A stretch of DNA of 64,000 nucleotides, from NCBI RefSeq assembly GCF_001855555.1, contig NZ_MKCT01000001.1, forward strand, positions 1,178,001 to 1,242,000, read 5' to 3'. This DNA is from Chromobacterium sphagni. Lineage in GTDB: Bacteria; Pseudomonadota; Gammaproteobacteria; Burkholderiales; Chromobacteriaceae. A model generated the notes under the pieces. That model had not been told where the DNA came from and did not search any database. It saw nothing but the letters and a program-made list of their open reading frames with translations. Numbering within the stretch: position 1 is the stretch's first letter; each line of letters opens with the position of its first letter. Shown piece after piece: positions 39,619-47,124 of this stretch. Both the position numbers and the translations under genes were made by a program.

Positions 39619-40749
39619 TCAGGACTCCTTGATCAGTTCGGAAGCGGCCATCGCGCAGCTGCGGCTCTTGCTGGTGCCGGCGCGGCCCAAGAGTTCGAAC
39701 CAGTCGGTGGCCAGGCCGCAGCCGCATTGCCCGGCCGGTTGCAGCACAGCCAGGTCGCTCATCACCATGCTGTGCGCCGGGCTGGAGGTGATGTAGGGCG
39801 ACACCAGATGCAGGAAGCCGGGTTCGCCGTAGGGCTGGCGTTCCAGGGTGGCGGTGTGGCGGATGTAGGCGCGGGCGTAGCTGGGCACATGGAAACGGTG
39901 GTTCGGGCATTCGACATAAGGCACTGGATGCTCGACCGCGCCGTAGCCGTCGCGGCAGCGCGCGTCCGGCAGGCCCAGTTGTTCGCCCAGCCGGCGGTAC
40001 AACTCCAGCTTGGGGATGGCCTGGTCGGCGTGGGTTTTCCAGCCGCCGCCGAGGAAAACCAGCGAATCCGGATGCAGCTGCAAGGACGGCAAGCCCATTT
40101 CCTGCATCCGTTCCAGCGTGAACCACAGGAAGGCCGGGAAGCCGAAGATGCGCACCGGCAGGCCTTCGGCGGCGAACTCCTGCAGCGCGCGGATGGCGCC
40201 GAAGGGATCGAACTCGTTGCCCTTGCCGTTGTGGCGCAGCGCGTAGACGGCGCGCTTGACCGGCGCGTACTTGCAGAGGAACTGGTCGGTGTAGGCGGTG
40301 CCCAGCGTGATGGCGCCGGCCGGCTCGTAGCTGAGCAGCAGGTAGTTGGCGGGCTGCTCCGGGGTGTTCCAGCCGTAGTGCTCGAAGATGCGGTCCACCA
40401 TGCGCTGGGCGGCGCCTATGCTGCGCGCGTCGTAGCGCATGCGGCTTTTCTGGCCTGTGGTGCCCGACGAGGTCAGTTCCAGCGCGTCCTCGCCGGCCTT
40501 GCTCAGCAGCAGCTTGCGCTTGAAGTAATTGGCGAAGATGGGCGGCAGCTGCGACCAGTCTGACAGGCCGGCCAGCCGCTCCGGCGTCATGCCGTTCTGT
40601 TGCCGCCAGCGGCGGTAGCCGGGGCTGTGCTCGCAGTGGTAGTCGACCAGTTCGCGCATCGCGGCGTCGAACAGGCGGTCGCATTCGGCGTCGGCGCGAT
40701 AGGGATGCTCCAGGCTGCAAAGCGCTTCGACATGGGCAAGTGTGTTCAT
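39619..40749 (-). CDS. LuxE-like acyl-protein synthetase
   Basis: The 376-residue length is that of LuxE (about 370). Features are the N-terminal VDYHCEHSPGYRRWRQQNG, an ATP-binding ELTSSGTTGQKSRMRYD near residues 91-107, NYLLLSYEPAGAITLGTAYT, a FLGGGWKTH motif near 231-239, DGYGAVEHPVPYVECPNHRFHVP and a C-terminal FELLGRAGTSKSRSC. In luminous bacteria LuxE adenylates a fatty acid, takes it on a cysteine and hands it to LuxC. Here the partner is the adjacent LuxC-PaaK fusion. GGAG precedes the start; the exporter gene ends 30 nt upstream. Confidence 0.86.
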   Translation of the reverse strand: MNTLAHVEALCSLEHPYRADAECDRLFDAAMRELVDYHCEHSPGYRRWRQQNGMTPERLAGLSDWSQLPPIFANYFKRKLLLSKAGEDALELTSSGTTGQKSRMRYDARSIGAAQRMVDRIFEHYGWNTPEQPANYLLLSYEPAGAITLGTAYTDQFLCKYAPVKRAVYALRHNGKGNEFDPFGAIRALQEFAAEGLPVRIFGFPAFLWFTLERMQEMGLPSLQLHPDSLVFLGGGWKTHADQAIPKLELYRRLGEQLGLPDARCRDGYGAVEHPVPYVECPNHRFHVPSYARAYIRHTATLERQPYGEPGFLHLVSPYITSSPAHSMVMSDLAVLQPAGQCGCGLATDWFELLGRAGTSKSRSCAMAASELIKES

Positions 40750-40779
40750 TGTGACTCCGGTGTCGATGGGAAAGAGGGA

Positions 40780-42036
40780 TCAGACGGGGCTAGGCTGCGC
40801 TTGCGGCGCGCGCAGCAGCCGCCACAGCAAAGGCGCGGCCAGCACTGCGGCCAGGCTGATGCCGGCGGCGAAGCGTTGCGGGCTGGCGCCGGCGTCCAGC
40901 CAGGCCAGCAGCGCGGCGCCGCCTCCCAGCGTCGCGGTGGACAGCATGCCCAGCATGGCGGCGACGCTGCCCTTGGCGCTGTCGCTGGCGAACAGGGTGA
41001 GCCGGTACAGCGCGGCGTTGCCCAGGCCCAGGCCGAAGGCGTAGACGGCAAGGCCGGCCACCAGCGCCGGCAGCGTCGGGTGCAGCGGAGTGAGCGCGCC
41101 GATCAGCAGCAAGCCGCAGCCCATAGGCGCCAGCGCCAGCCGCAGCACCTCGGGCAGATTCTTGCGGCCGGCCAGCCGGTTCAGCAGCAGGTTGCCGGCG
41201 ATCACGCCGCCGAATACCGGCAGCTGCCACAGGCCGTATTCCAGATTGCTGTAACCCAGCTGGCGGACCAGCAGCAGCGGCGACAGGCCTATCCAGGCGA
41301 TCAGGGGCAGCGTCAGCAGGCCCAGCGCCAGGCTGCCGCACAGCACGGTGGGATGGCGCAGCAGCGCCAGGTAATTGGCCAGCGCGGCGCGCAGCCGCAG
41401 CGGCGTCGGCGGCTGCATGCTGCCGTCGCGGCGGGGAACGCCCACCGTTTCCGGCATCAGCCGCCACAGGCCCAGCGTCACCAGCAAGGTGGCGCAGCCC
41501 AGCGCGGCGAACAGTTCCCGCCAGGACAGCGCGCCCAGCAGCAGGCTGCCCAGCAGCGGCCCGGCCAGCGGCGACAGCAGCGCGATATTGGCCAACAGCG
41601 CCATCAGCCGCACCGCGTCCTCTTCGGCGAAGGTTTCCTGCAGCGCCGGGTAGCTGACCACCACGATGAAGCCCAGGCCGATGCCCTGGGCGAAGCGCAG
41701 CAGGTTGAACCATTCGATCGCCTGCGCGCCGGAGGCGGCGAAACAGGCGGCGGCGAAGCCCACGGTGCCGGCCAGCAGCAAGGGGCGGCGGCCGAAGCGG
41801 TCGGACAGCGGGCCTATCAGCCACTGAAAGGCGACGCCGCCCAGCAGGAAGGCGTTGAAGGCGGTGGGCACGTGGCGGCTGTCGGCCCGCAGGTCCTGGG
41901 TGACGCGCAGCATGGCCGGCATCACCATGTCGCTGGCGAGGTAGGTGAGCAGCTCGAAGGCGGTGAGCAGCAGGCAGAACAGCAAAGCCTGGCGGCGCGG
42001 GATCGCTAGCAGGGGACGGAAGGTTTCGGCGGACAT
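40780..42036 (-). CDS. MdfA-like MFS multidrug/metabolite exporter
   Basis: The 418-residue product from ATG 42036 (MSAETFRPLLAIP) has twelve hydrophobic helices. Helix 1 reads LLTAFELLTYLASDMVMPAML and keeps the acidic residues equivalent to MdfA Glu26 and Asp34; motif A is QWLIGPLSDRFGRRPLLLAG (about 68-87) and LRFAQGIGLGFIVV resembles motif C/B. MdfA exports cationic and neutral lipophilic compounds by proton antiport. The upstream in-frame extension to 42126 is not MFS-like. It is the first gene of the lux-like operon, so its likely job is product export or self-protection. Confidence 0.85.
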   Translation of the reverse strand: MSAETFRPLLAIPRRQALLFCLLLTAFELLTYLASDMVMPAMLRVTQDLRADSRHVPTAFNAFLLGGVAFQWLIGPLSDRFGRRPLLLAGTVGFAAACFAASGAQAIEWFNLLRFAQGIGLGFIVVVSYPALQETFAEEDAVRLMALLANIALLSPLAGPLLGSLLLGALSWRELFAALGCATLLVTLGLWRLMPETVGVPRRDGSMQPPTPLRLRAALANYLALLRHPTVLCGSLALGLLTLPLIAWIGLSPLLLVRQLGYSNLEYGLWQLPVFGGVIAGNLLLNRLAGRKNLPEVLRLALAPMGCGLLLIGALTPLHPTLPALVAGLAVYAFGLGLGNAALYRLTLFASDSAKGSVAAMLGMLSTATLGGGAALLAWLDAGASPQRFAAGISLAAVLAAPLLWRLLRAPQAQPSPV

Positions 42037-42429
42037 GGGGAACGGCTTTCTTGCTGCAGCGGCAAATAACGACGGCTGTGGGCGGGCATGGATGGGCGTC
42101 GGCCTGGCGGCGGAGCGTCCCGTCATTCAATCGGCGCACAGGATAGGTCAATAACGCAGATGCAATGCCTGTACTTAAGTATGGTTTTCCTATGCTTGTT
42201 GCTTGATTTTTTACTTTTATGGAATATGACGTCGCTTATTTGTATTTGATTGATATCAATGTGTTCTGGCAAACCGCGCTGCGGCATGGTTGCCGACAGG
42301 AGGAGCCATCCGTTTTCGGGATTGGGGCTTGGCTGGCGCCGGACCGCGGCGCTGAAGGCGGCTGCGGCGAGGGCCATGCTCATGTTATTTTCTGTGGCGG
42401 AGGCGGTTTTCGCCGCAGAAGGACAATCC
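42037..42429. promoter_or_regulatory. Divergent control region upstream of the lux-like operon
   Basis: This 393-nt gene-free region between the exporter gene and the TPR gene is AT-rich from about 42130 to 42270, unlike the flanking GC-rich genes. It holds a perfect FNR/ANR box (42246-42259), a minus-strand -10-like CATAAA (42216-42221), a plus-strand promoter-like pair TTGATT (42203-42208) and TATGAC (42225-42230) spaced 16 nt, and the palindrome TACTTAAGTA (42172-42181). Confidence 0.55.
42246..42259. promoter_or_regulatory. Perfect FNR/ANR-type binding site
   Basis: TTGATTGATATCAA matches the FNR consensus TTGATnnnnATCAA at every position. For the minus strand its centre lies about 43 nt upstream of the start point predicted from CATAAA at 42216-42221, close to the -41.5 of FNR-activated class II promoters. 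For the plus strand it would lie just downstream of a possible promoter, a repressing position. Confidence 0.65.
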
Positions 42430-43329
42430 ATGGCGAGGGTGGTGATGAGAGGGTACGGTTTGTGGTCGGCGGCGTGGTTTGCCGCCTGGGCGAATCAGGC
42501 GGCGGCGCTGGACCTGGCTTCGATGTGGAATTTCGACCAGCCGCAGGCCAGCGAGCAGCGTTTCCGCGCCGCGCTGGCGACGGCCAGTCCGGATGAGGCG
42601 CTGATCCTGCAAACCCAGATCGCCCGCAGCCACGGCCTGCGCGGCGACTTCGCCGGCGCGCGGGCGATACTCGTTGCGATCGCGCCGCAATTGCCGCGGG
42701 CCGGCGCCGAGGCGCAGGTCCGCTACCAGCTGGAATGGGGGCGCAGCTGGATTTCGGCCACCCACCCGGCGGCCTTGCAAACCGATGCGGCCAGGGCGGA
42801 GGCGCGGCGCGCCTATCTGCGCGCTTTGGAGCTGGCGCGCGCGGCCAAGCTGGACGCGTTGGCGGTGGATGCGCTGCATATGTTGGCCTTTGTCGATGCC
42901 GAGCCGGCGGCGCAACTGCGCTGGGACCGGCAGGCGCTGGAGCTGGCACTGGCGTCCGGCCAAGCTGAGGCCAGGCAGTGGCAGGCCTCGCTGCGCAACA
43001 ATATCGGCTATGCCTTGTACCAGCAGCGCGATTACCCCGCCGCGCTGGCCGAATTCCGCCAGGCCCTGGCCCTGCGGCAGCAGGGCAAGGATGCCGCGGC
43101 CACCCGGGTGGCGTGGTGGATGGTGGCCTGGACCCTGCACGCCGGGGGCGACGACGACGAGGCGCTGGCCATCCAGTTGCGGTTGGAGCGGGAAAACGAC
43201 GCCGCCGGCGATCCCGACCCCGATGTTTTCGACGAACTGGCCAAGCTGTATCGCGCGCACGGCGATTCCAGCCGGGCGGAGTATTATGTCCGGCGGCGCC
43301 AGGAAGCCGCCGACCACGTTAACCACTGA
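42430..43329 (+). CDS. Exported tetratricopeptide-repeat protein
   Basis: From ATG 42430 (AAGGA 7 nt upstream) the protein has 299 residues. A signal peptide (VVMRGYGLWSAAWFAAWANQ, cleavage near the AAALDL site) precedes a mature part made mostly of helical pairs with TPR character: AARAEARRAYLRALELARAAKLDAL, NNIGYALYQQRDYPAALAEFRQALALR (about residues 193-219) and DVFDELAKLYRAHGDSSRAEYYVRRR. It probably scaffolds protein contacts in the periplasm. It abuts the CDP-diacylglycerol diphosphatase gene with no gap. Confidence 0.72.
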   Translation: MARVVMRGYGLWSAAWFAAWANQAAALDLASMWNFDQPQASEQRFRAALATASPDEALILQTQIARSHGLRGDFAGARAILVAIAPQLPRAGAEAQVRYQLEWGRSWISATHPAALQTDAARAEARRAYLRALELARAAKLDALAVDALHMLAFVDAEPAAQLRWDRQALELALASGQAEARQWQASLRNNIGYALYQQRDYPAALAEFRQALALRQQGKDAAATRVAWWMVAWTLHAGGDDDEALAIQLRLERENDAAGDPDPDVFDELAKLYRAHGDSSRAEYYVRRRQEAADHVNH

Positions 43330-44103
43330 ATGCGATGGATGATGAAGAGACGACTCGTGTTGTGCGCCAGCCTGTGCGGCCTGCTATTGGCCGGCGTGTC
43401 CTACTATGCGGCGGCCGACAGCGACGCCTTGTGGCGTATCGTCGGCGAGCAGTGCGTGCCCAATCAGCAGCAGCAAGGCAGGCCGGACCCCTGCGCCGAG
43501 GTCAAGCTGCAGCGGGGCGTGGCGGTGCTGAAGGACCGCAACGGCGCGCTGCAGTACCTGCTGATTCCCACCAGCCGGGTCAGCGGCATCGAGAGTCCGC
43601 AGCTGCTGCGGGACGGTGTGCCGGATTACTGGCGCGAGGCATGGCAGGCGCGGCGCTACATGGACCAGAAGCGCGGCGCCGCCTTGCCGCGCCAGGCGGT
43701 GTTGCTGGCGGTCAATTCGCAGTATGGTCGCAGCCAGAACCAGCTGCACATCCACATTTCCTGCGTCGACCCCACCGTGCGCCAGCAGATAGACGATCTG
43801 GATGACAGCCTGCCGAGGCGCTGGCGCCAGCTGCCGGTGGAGTTGCAAGGGCACGCCTATTGGGCGCGGCGCGTGGATGCCGATCCGGACGGCAATCCGG
43901 AGGGTGACCCGTTTCGCTTGCTGGCCAACGAACTGCCCGGCGCGGGAACCGAAATGGAGCGCTACGGCCTGGCCCTGTTGCCGGCGCGCTTCGCCGACGG
44001 CGACGGTTTCGTGCTGCTGGCCGGCCGCGCCGATCTGTTCCAGGTGAACCGCGGCTCGGCGGAAGAGCTGCAGGACCATGACTGCAAGGTGCTGGACCGC
44101 TAG
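43330..44103 (+). CDS. cdh: CDP-diacylglycerol diphosphatase (Cdh)
   Basis: Hydrolyses CDP-diacylglycerol to phosphatidate and CMP at the inner membrane. The 257 residues comprise a signal-anchor (KRRLVLCASLCGLLLAGVSYY), the segment PCAEVKLQRGVAVLKDRNGALQYLLIPT, and the catalytic HIT-like SQNQLHIHISCVDP near residues 136-149. Total length matches E. coli Cdh (251). ATG 43330 directly follows the TPR stop; in-frame ATGs at 43339 and 43342 are alternatives, and none has a clear ribosome binding site, implying coupling to the TPR gene. Confidence 0.9.
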   Translation: MRWMMKRRLVLCASLCGLLLAGVSYYAAADSDALWRIVGEQCVPNQQQQGRPDPCAEVKLQRGVAVLKDRNGALQYLLIPTSRVSGIESPQLLRDGVPDYWREAWQARRYMDQKRGAALPRQAVLLAVNSQYGRSQNQLHIHISCVDPTVRQQIDDLDDSLPRRWRQLPVELQGHAYWARRVDADPDGNPEGDPFRLLANELPGAGTEMERYGLALLPARFADGDGFVLLAGRADLFQVNRGSAEELQDHDCKVLDR

Positions 44104-44216
44104 GGTACGCCATCCGCCGCCGGGGAGCCATCCGCGGTATCATCGCGCCCTCTAAATCATGGCGTTGCCGGTTCCGATGCGGGGCCGGGGGCGCCGGCAA
44201 ACGCGAAGGGACAGGC

Positions 44217-44609
44217 ATGAAGCAGTCGTTGGGGCTGGTGTCGCTGGTGGTGCGGGATTACGACGAGGCCATCGATTTTTACGTCAACAAGCTGGGTTTC
44301 GAGCTAAGCGACGACAGCGCGCAGCCGGAGCAGAACAAGCGCTGGGTGGTGGTGACGCCGCCGGGCTCGCAGGCTGGCCTGCTGCTGGCTCAGGCCAGCA
44401 ACGAGCGGCAGGCGGCGTTTATCGGCAACCAGGCCGGTGGCCGGGTGTGGCTGTTTCTCGACACCGACGACTTTTGGCGCGATTACGAGCGCTACCGCGC
44501 GGCCGGCGTGGAATTCGTCCGCCCGCCGCTGGAGCAGGACTACGGCACGGTGGCGGTATTCCGCGACCTGTACGGCAACCAGTGGGATTTAATCCAGCGC
44601 GGGGGCTGA
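44217..44609 (+). CDS. VOC (glyoxalase/bleomycin-resistance) superfamily protein
   Basis: A 130-residue single VOC protein with two beta-alpha-beta-beta-beta modules: LGLVSLVVRDYDEAIDFYVNKLGFEL at residues 5-30 and LDTDDFWRDYERYRAAGVEFVRPPLEQDYGTVAVFRDLYGNQWDLIQ at about 80-126. The DLYGNQWDLIQ ending is typical of the family. Substrate cannot be read from sequence. CGAAGGGACAGGC provides the ribosome binding site. It converges on tcdA with 7 nt between the stops. Confidence 0.88.
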   Translation: MKQSLGLVSLVVRDYDEAIDFYVNKLGFELSDDSAQPEQNKRWVVVTPPGSQAGLLLAQASNERQAAFIGNQAGGRVWLFLDTDDFWRDYERYRAAGVEFVRPPLEQDYGTVAVFRDLYGNQWDLIQRGG

Positions 44610-44616
44610 GCAGGCT

Positions 44617-45402
44617 TTACTTCGCCTTGCGCGGCGGCTTGGCCAAGTCGGTCAGCACCCGCGATGCGGCGAACAGGCCGAAGCTGGCGGTCACCACCAT
44701 GCCGGCGCCGAAGCCGGCGCAGGACAGGCCCTGCGGGCCGCGCGCCGGGTCGGCGTCGCAGGCCTGGGCCTGCGGGTAGATCAGCTGTTCGGTGGAGTAG
44801 ACGCAGGGCACCCGCATCTTCTTGGCGTCGCGCTCGAAGCCGTGGTGGCGGCGCAGGTTGTAGCGCAGCTTGGACAGCAGCGGGTCCTGGGTGACTTCGG
44901 CGAGGTCCGCCAGCTTGATCTTGCTCGGGTCCATCTGGCCGCCGGCGCCGCCGGACACGATGAAGGGCTGGCGGCGCTTCACGCACCAGGCCGCCATCGC
45001 CGTCTTCACCCGCAGATTGTCTATGCAGTCGACGACGTAGTCGTAGCCCTGGCCCAGCATTGCATCCAGATTGTCCTCGGTGACGAAATCCTCTATCTCC
45101 ACCACCCGGCAGGCCGGGTTGATGGCGCGCGCGCGCTCGGCCAGCGCGGTCACCTTGGCCATGCCGTACAGCGGGTCCAGCGCCGGCAACTGGCGGTTGG
45201 TGTTGGATTCGGCGACATTGTCCAGGTCGATCAGGGTCAGCGCGCCGATGGCGCTGCGCGCGAGCGCCTCCACCACCCAGGAGCCGACGCCGCCCACGCC
45301 CACCACGCAGACATGGGCGCCCTGGAAGCGGGCGAGCGCGTCGTCGCCGTACAGACGGGCAATGCCGCCGAAGCGGCGTTCTAGGTCGGCTGAGTGGTCC
45401 AT
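44617..45402 (-). CDS. tcdA: tRNA threonylcarbamoyladenosine dehydratase TcdA
   Basis: ThiF/E1-like enzyme that cyclises t6A37 of tRNA with ATP. The 261-residue protein from ATG 45402 (MDHSADLERRFGGIARLYG) has the nucleotide-binding VCVVGVGGVGSWVVEALARSAIG near residues 31-53, LIDLDNVAESNTNRQ near 57-71, the catalytic-domain YVVDCIDNLRVKTAMAAWC and a C-terminal VPCVYSTEQLIYP...GLSCAGFGAGMVVTASFG. The open frame reaches 45732 upstream but only from 45402 is it family-like. Confidence 0.93.
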   Translation of the reverse strand: MDHSADLERRFGGIARLYGDDALARFQGAHVCVVGVGGVGSWVVEALARSAIGALTLIDLDNVAESNTNRQLPALDPLYGMAKVTALAERARAINPACRVVEIEDFVTEDNLDAMLGQGYDYVVDCIDNLRVKTAMAAWCVKRRQPFIVSGGAGGQMDPSKIKLADLAEVTQDPLLSKLRYNLRRHHGFERDAKKMRVPCVYSTEQLIYPQAQACDADPARGPQGLSCAGFGAGMVVTASFGLFAASRVLTDLAKPPRKAK

Positions 45403-45697
45403 CGGGATAACCTGTTGCGCGAAAAACGGCCAAGGATAACCAAGGCTGCGGCTTGGTGCCAGCCCCGCCGCGTTTCTCCTGCCGGCGGCGGGGGGCCGGT
45501 TTGGGCGCGGTGTGGCGTTTTCGGCCGGCGTGAAGATTTTTTTACAATCCAACTGCTTGATTGCGTGGAACCTTTTCCGCATTGGCCGTATCTTGACTGA
45601 TACGCGTCCGGTTACTGGTGGGCGCGCGTCAGGGACCGGCATGAAGCGCCATCGGCGCGTCCTCCGCCGGCCAACTCTCAGCATTAGGGAGATTCCG
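45403..45697 (+). other. Intergenic region upstream of the zinc-ribbon-like gene
   Basis: This 295-nt divergent gap has an AT-rich patch near 45535-45560. CGTATC (45587-45592) / GATACG (45599-45604) form a short inverted repeat with the 6-nt spacer TTGACT. I see no convincing promoter pair and no gene. Confidence 0.3.
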
Positions 45698-45922
45698 ATG
45701 AAGCAGCAAAGATTCGATATCGATCTGGACAAGCACTACAACGCCACTGTGGTGATCGCCTGCGAAGAATGCGGACGTGAAACGCGCCAACATCTGAGAA
45801 CCATCCTTCCGGACCATCCCCTGCAGTGCAGCTGCGGCGCCGACATCTCGATGGCCGCGCCCGACATCCAGAAAGCCGAACGCCAGGCGGACGCCATCCG
45901 ACAATCGTATCGAATACACTGA
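45698..45922 (+). CDS. Small zinc-ribbon-like protein, unknown function
   Basis: A 74-residue product beginning MKQQRFDIDLDKHYNATVV. Four cysteines are arranged CxxC-x18-CxC (IACEECGRETRQ at about 20-31 and LQCSCGADIS at about 42-51), a likely zinc site. AGGGAGATTCCG gives a good ribosome binding site, and a hairpin terminator lies about 95 nt after the stop. I do not recognise a named family. A nucleic-acid-binding or regulatory role is possible for such zinc ribbons but not shown. Confidence 0.7.
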   Translation: MKQQRFDIDLDKHYNATVVIACEECGRETRQHLRTILPDHPLQCSCGADISMAAPDIQKAERQADAIRQSYRIH

Positions 45923-46016
45923 TTTCAGTCTCTGACAATTGATCACGCTGCAACCGCCGGCAGCCTTAGCCGGCCTTATCGGGCTTAGGCTCGAATCCAG
46001 GAAGCACCAATAGACG

Positions 46017-46040
46017 CGGCGGCCATTCGGCCGCCGTTCC
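46017..46040. terminator. Hairpin between the zinc-ribbon gene and the darcynin remnant
   Basis: Perfect 8-bp stem CGGCGGCC (46017-46024) / GGCCGCCG (46029-46036), loop ATTC, followed by TTCC. It lies between convergent units; the T tract is weak. Confidence 0.5.
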
Positions 46041-46076
46041 GCTTGGATGGCTTTGCGAGGCTGGGAATGGCGCGCG

Positions 46077-46413
46077 CTATTGCGCCAGCTGGGCGTCGTA
46101 TTCGCGAAAACCGTTCTCCACCGCCGGGATGATGTCGAGGAATTCAAAATAGGGCTCGGTGCCTATCTTGCTGTCGCGCAGCGCGTCGATCAGGTAATAG
46201 AAATCCTTGATCGACTTGGTTTCGAACAGGGCGATGTCGCTGCAGCGGCCGGTGAAGGCCTCGGCGTCGAACCAGCGCATGCGCACGGCGGCTATAGCGG
46301 GCGTAGATCGGCTGCAGCACTTCGGCTTCGAAGCGGCGGCGCTCCGGGCGGCTTAGCCGCAACCAGTTGGGGGTGACGCGCAACAGCGCGAAGAAAGCGT
46401 AGGTTTGCTGCAT
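46077..46413 (-). pseudogene. Frameshifted darcynin-family gene
   Basis: Two overlapping minus-strand frames together encode a darcynin-like protein. The first starts at 46413 with MQQTYAFFALLRVTPNWLR and runs to LQPIYARYS; the family sequence then continues in another frame with VRMRWFDAEAFTGRCSDIAL through DIIPAVENGFREYDAQLAQ, ending at 46077. The shift is at about 46293, where one extra base (or two missing ones) separates RY from AVRMRW. AGGAG precedes the start. Everything else is intact, so this is either a recent mutation or a sequencing error. Darcynin has no known function. Confidence 0.8.
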
Positions 46414-46509
46414 GGGTCAGGCTCCTGTGAAAGTGAAACCACGCAAATGTTTGCAGCCCCAACTTTAAGTTGGTTTGCATGAGGAAAAAACTCGTGTTTC
46501 ACTAGACCG
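46414..46509. promoter_or_regulatory. Divergent control region of the darcynin and tetR genes
   Basis: The 96-nt gap has CCAACTT-T-AAGTTGG (46459-46473), a perfect 15-nt palindrome of the size typical for TetR operators, and outer arms AGTGAAAC (46432-46439) and GTTTCACT (46496-46503) that are perfect inverted repeats of each other. The central palindrome is the best candidate operator for the adjacent TetR protein. Confidence 0.55.
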
Positions 46510-47106
46510 ATGCCCTCCATTCCGCAAGCCCGAAAACAGCCGAGTCAGGCCCGTTCCCGCCACGCCGTCGCCGCCATCCTAGAGGCGGCTGCTCGCATTC
46601 TGGCGCGCGACGGCTATGCCGGCATGACCACCAACAAGGTGGCCGAGCTGGCCGGCGTCGCCATCGGCTCGCTGTATCAATACTTTCCCAATAAGCAAGC
46701 GCTGGTGGCCGCGCTGCACCGCCGCCACGGCGAGGAAACGCTGGCCGTGGTGGAGGCTACGCTGCGGCGCGGCGCGGCGCTGTCCCCCAGGCGACAATTG
46801 GCCGAACTGGTATCGGCGGTGCTGGCCCTGCATCAGCGCGAACTGGGCCTGCACCGGGTGCTGGAACGCGAGTGGCCGGCTTTCGACGAGCCGCCGCCCA
46901 GCAATCCGCAGGACGCTGCGCTGCGCGGCTGCGTGGCCGCCTGGCTGGACGGCATCGGCGTCGGCGCCGACCGGGCCGAAGTGCTGCTCAGGATGGCGGA
47001 CAGCCTGATCCACGGCCTGCTGCTGGACGCCGAGCCGCCGCCGGATCTGGCGCAACTGATTAGCGACGCGCTGGCGGGCTTTCTGGGCCTGCCGGCGGAG
47101 AATTGA
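46510..47106 (+). CDS. TetR/AcrR-family transcriptional regulator
   Basis: The 198-residue protein has the TetR N-terminal helix-turn-helix: RHAVAAILEAAARILARDGYAGMTTNKVAELAGVAIGSLYQYFPNKQALV at about residues 17-66. The C-terminal ligand domain (helices such as RRQLAELVSAVLALHQRELGLHRVLEREWPAF) is variable, as usual, and gives no hint of the ligand. It is divergent from the darcynin-like gene over a palindrome-bearing 96-nt region and 18 nt upstream of the threonine aldolase gene. It may repress itself, the darcynin gene and perhaps ltaE. Confidence 0.92.
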   Translation: MPSIPQARKQPSQARSRHAVAAILEAAARILARDGYAGMTTNKVAELAGVAIGSLYQYFPNKQALVAALHRRHGEETLAVVEATLRRGAALSPRRQLAELVSAVLALHQRELGLHRVLEREWPAFDEPPPSNPQDAALRGCVAAWLDGIGVGADRAEVLLRMADSLIHGLLLDAEPPPDLAQLISDALAGFLGLPAEN

Positions 47107-47124
47107 CACCACCTGGGAGTGCGA

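Noticed and set aside
39617-40720. Upstream extension of the LuxC-PaaK frame to about 1,168 residues
   Set aside because: The extra part overlaps the LuxE-like gene in another frame, is Arg/Pro-rich without family similarity, and the ATG at 39616 has a strong ribosome binding site.
34980-42036. A complete bioluminescence operon
   Set aside because: I looked on both strands for luxA, luxB, luxD and luxG on either side of the LuxE/LuxC genes and found none; the neighbours are PaaK-like, GNAT and MFS genes.
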